DNA from: Actinomycetes bacterium | GTDB lineage: Bacteria > Actinomycetota > Actinomycetes > Actinomycetales > Cellulomonadaceae | DNA length: 5,268 nucleotides | Direction: 5' to 3' | Assembly: GCA_023390875.1 (NCBI GenBank) | Contig: JAEWCA010000185.1 | Location: 1 to 5,268, forward strand | Shown: positions 4,659 through 5,268 of the stretch, piece after piece | Layout: each line of letters starts with the position of its first letter | How positions within the stretch are numbered: the stretch's first letter is position 1 | The notes under the pieces: model-generated | Database searches by the model: none | Seen by the model: only the letters and a program-made list of their open reading frames with translations | What the model was told of the DNA's origin: nothing | Program-made: the position numbers and the translations under genes

Positions 4659-5268
4659 GCGACCAGGACCGCGGGCGGGCGCTGCGGCGCCGGCACATGC
4701 ACGAACGGCAGGCCGTGATCTTCGGGGTGCTGCTGGCAGGCCTCGCGGTCGTCGGTCTCGGTGCCGCCGCGGTGTACACGGGCAGCCTCGACGTGCCGCT
4801 GATGGGCCGGGGCTTCAGCACCGCGTCCCCCAGCCCCACGGCGGCCGACGCGGCCGGTCCGTGCCCGCCCGAGGGCGCCGTCCCGGTGCCGTACGACCAG
4901 ATCACGGTCAACGTCTACAACTCGACGAGCCGGGTGCGCCTCGCGGCGGCCACGGCCGAGGTGCTGAGCGAGCGCGGGTTCCACGTGGGGACCACGCAGA
5001 ACGGCCAGCCGTACTCGGGCGTCGCGCAGATCGCGTTCGGCACGGCCGGTGTCGCGCAGGCGTACACGCTCGCGGCCCAGCTCGACGGGGCGGTCCTGCT
5101 GCTCGTCGCGAAGGACCCCACCGACCCCAGCGTCGACCTGTCGCTCGGCAGCGACTTCGCGGAGCTCAAGGCCGCGGACGCCGTCGTGCTCGACCCCGCG
5201 GTGCCGTTCGCGCCGCCGCCGGGCTGCACGCCGCTCAGCGAGGCGACCCCGGCGGCGCAGCCCACCCC
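4655..5268 (+). CDS. Membrane-anchored LytR C-terminal (LytR_C) domain protein, C-terminally cut by the window
   Basis: An open frame of 204 codons continues past the window end with no stop. The N-terminus is Arg-rich (RGRALRRRHMHERQ, 7-19), followed by one transmembrane helix at about 21-42 and a Ser/Pro/Thr/Ala linker, giving an N-in anchor with the bulk outside the membrane. Residues 83-112 (ITVNVYNSTSRVRLAAATAE then VLSERGFHVG) are the hallmark start of the LytR_C domain, which continues with AQIAFGTAGVAQAYTLAAQL (124-143) and LLLVAKDP. No LytR-CpsA-Psr catalytic domain precedes it, so this is the stand-alone type; a cell-envelope role is likely. Two extracytoplasmic cysteines (70 and 191) bracket the domain and could form a disulphide. 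The GTG overlaps the upstream stop; an alternative ATG at 4697 would remove 14 residues but lacks a ribosome site. Confidence 0.88.
   Translation, partial: MSDQDRGRALRRRHMHERQAVIFGVLLAGLAVVGLGAAAVYTGSLDVPLMGRGFSTASPSPTAADAAGPCPPEGAVPVPYDQITVNVYNSTSRVRLAAATAEVLSERGFHVGTTQNGQPYSGVAQIAFGTAGVAQAYTLAAQLDGAVLLLVAKDPTDPSVDLSLGSDFAELKAADAVVLDPAVPFAPPPGCTPLSEATPAAQPT

Noticed and set aside
4915..5265. Minus-strand frames at the right end (4526-4984, 4567-4911, 4915-5265)
   Set aside because: They lie opposite the coupled ParB-like and LytR_C genes, whose frame shows a membrane anchor and the LytR_C signature; the minus products are Ala/Ser/Arg-rich shadows.
4362..5268. Toxin-antitoxin operon interpretation
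   Set aside because: The second gene is a membrane-anchored LytR_C protein and has none of the acidic residues or layout of a PIN nuclease.

Overview
The window is very G+C-rich throughout, with strong G/C preference at third codon positions, GTG starts and four-base start/stop overlaps. Together with the protein types (Kdp with KdpF and an extra micro-ORF, an actinobacterial-style CspA, a stand-alone LytR_C protein), this points to a chromosomal segment of a high-GC actinomycete. Micrococcales, perhaps a Cellulomonas-like genus, is my best guess, but that is inference. I see no phage, transposon, CRISPR, tRNA or rRNA signal.

Left part, minus strand (1-1894): the start of a potassium-import operon. 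Reading leftwards it runs: a 27-residue membrane micro-ORF, kdpF (30 aa), kdpA (554 aa) and the first codons of kdpB, which leaves the window. All four are telescoped by 4-base overlaps (ATGA, GTGA, ATGA). A strong Shine-Dalgarno precedes the micro-ORF, which is therefore the first gene. Upstream lie a weak candidate -10 and three copies of CGTCAAGG (CCTTGACG on the + strand) spaced 11 and 21 bp apart, which look like a phased activator site.

Middle part, plus strand (2274-3702): cspA, encoding a cold-shock RNA/DNA-binding protein, with a strong hairpin after it, then a membrane fatty acid desaturase with all three histidine boxes. Both proteins are classically linked to low-temperature adaptation: CspA acts on RNA structure and the desaturase on membrane fluidity. 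The 379-bp divergent gap between kdp and cspA holds the control regions of both.

Right part, plus strand (3818-5268): a 156-aa protein of unknown function with an excellent Shine-Dalgarno; a hairpin; then a 98-aa protein of the actinobacterial family often labelled 'VapB-like antitoxin', but with a ParB-like DGLHR motif and an apparently leaderless GTG start. It is translationally coupled to a membrane-anchored LytR C-terminal-domain protein that runs off the window end. The most interesting points are the micro-ORF heading kdp, the phased repeats in front of it, a possible Shine-Dalgarno-sequestering element before the unknown gene, and the mislabelled-looking 'antitoxin'.
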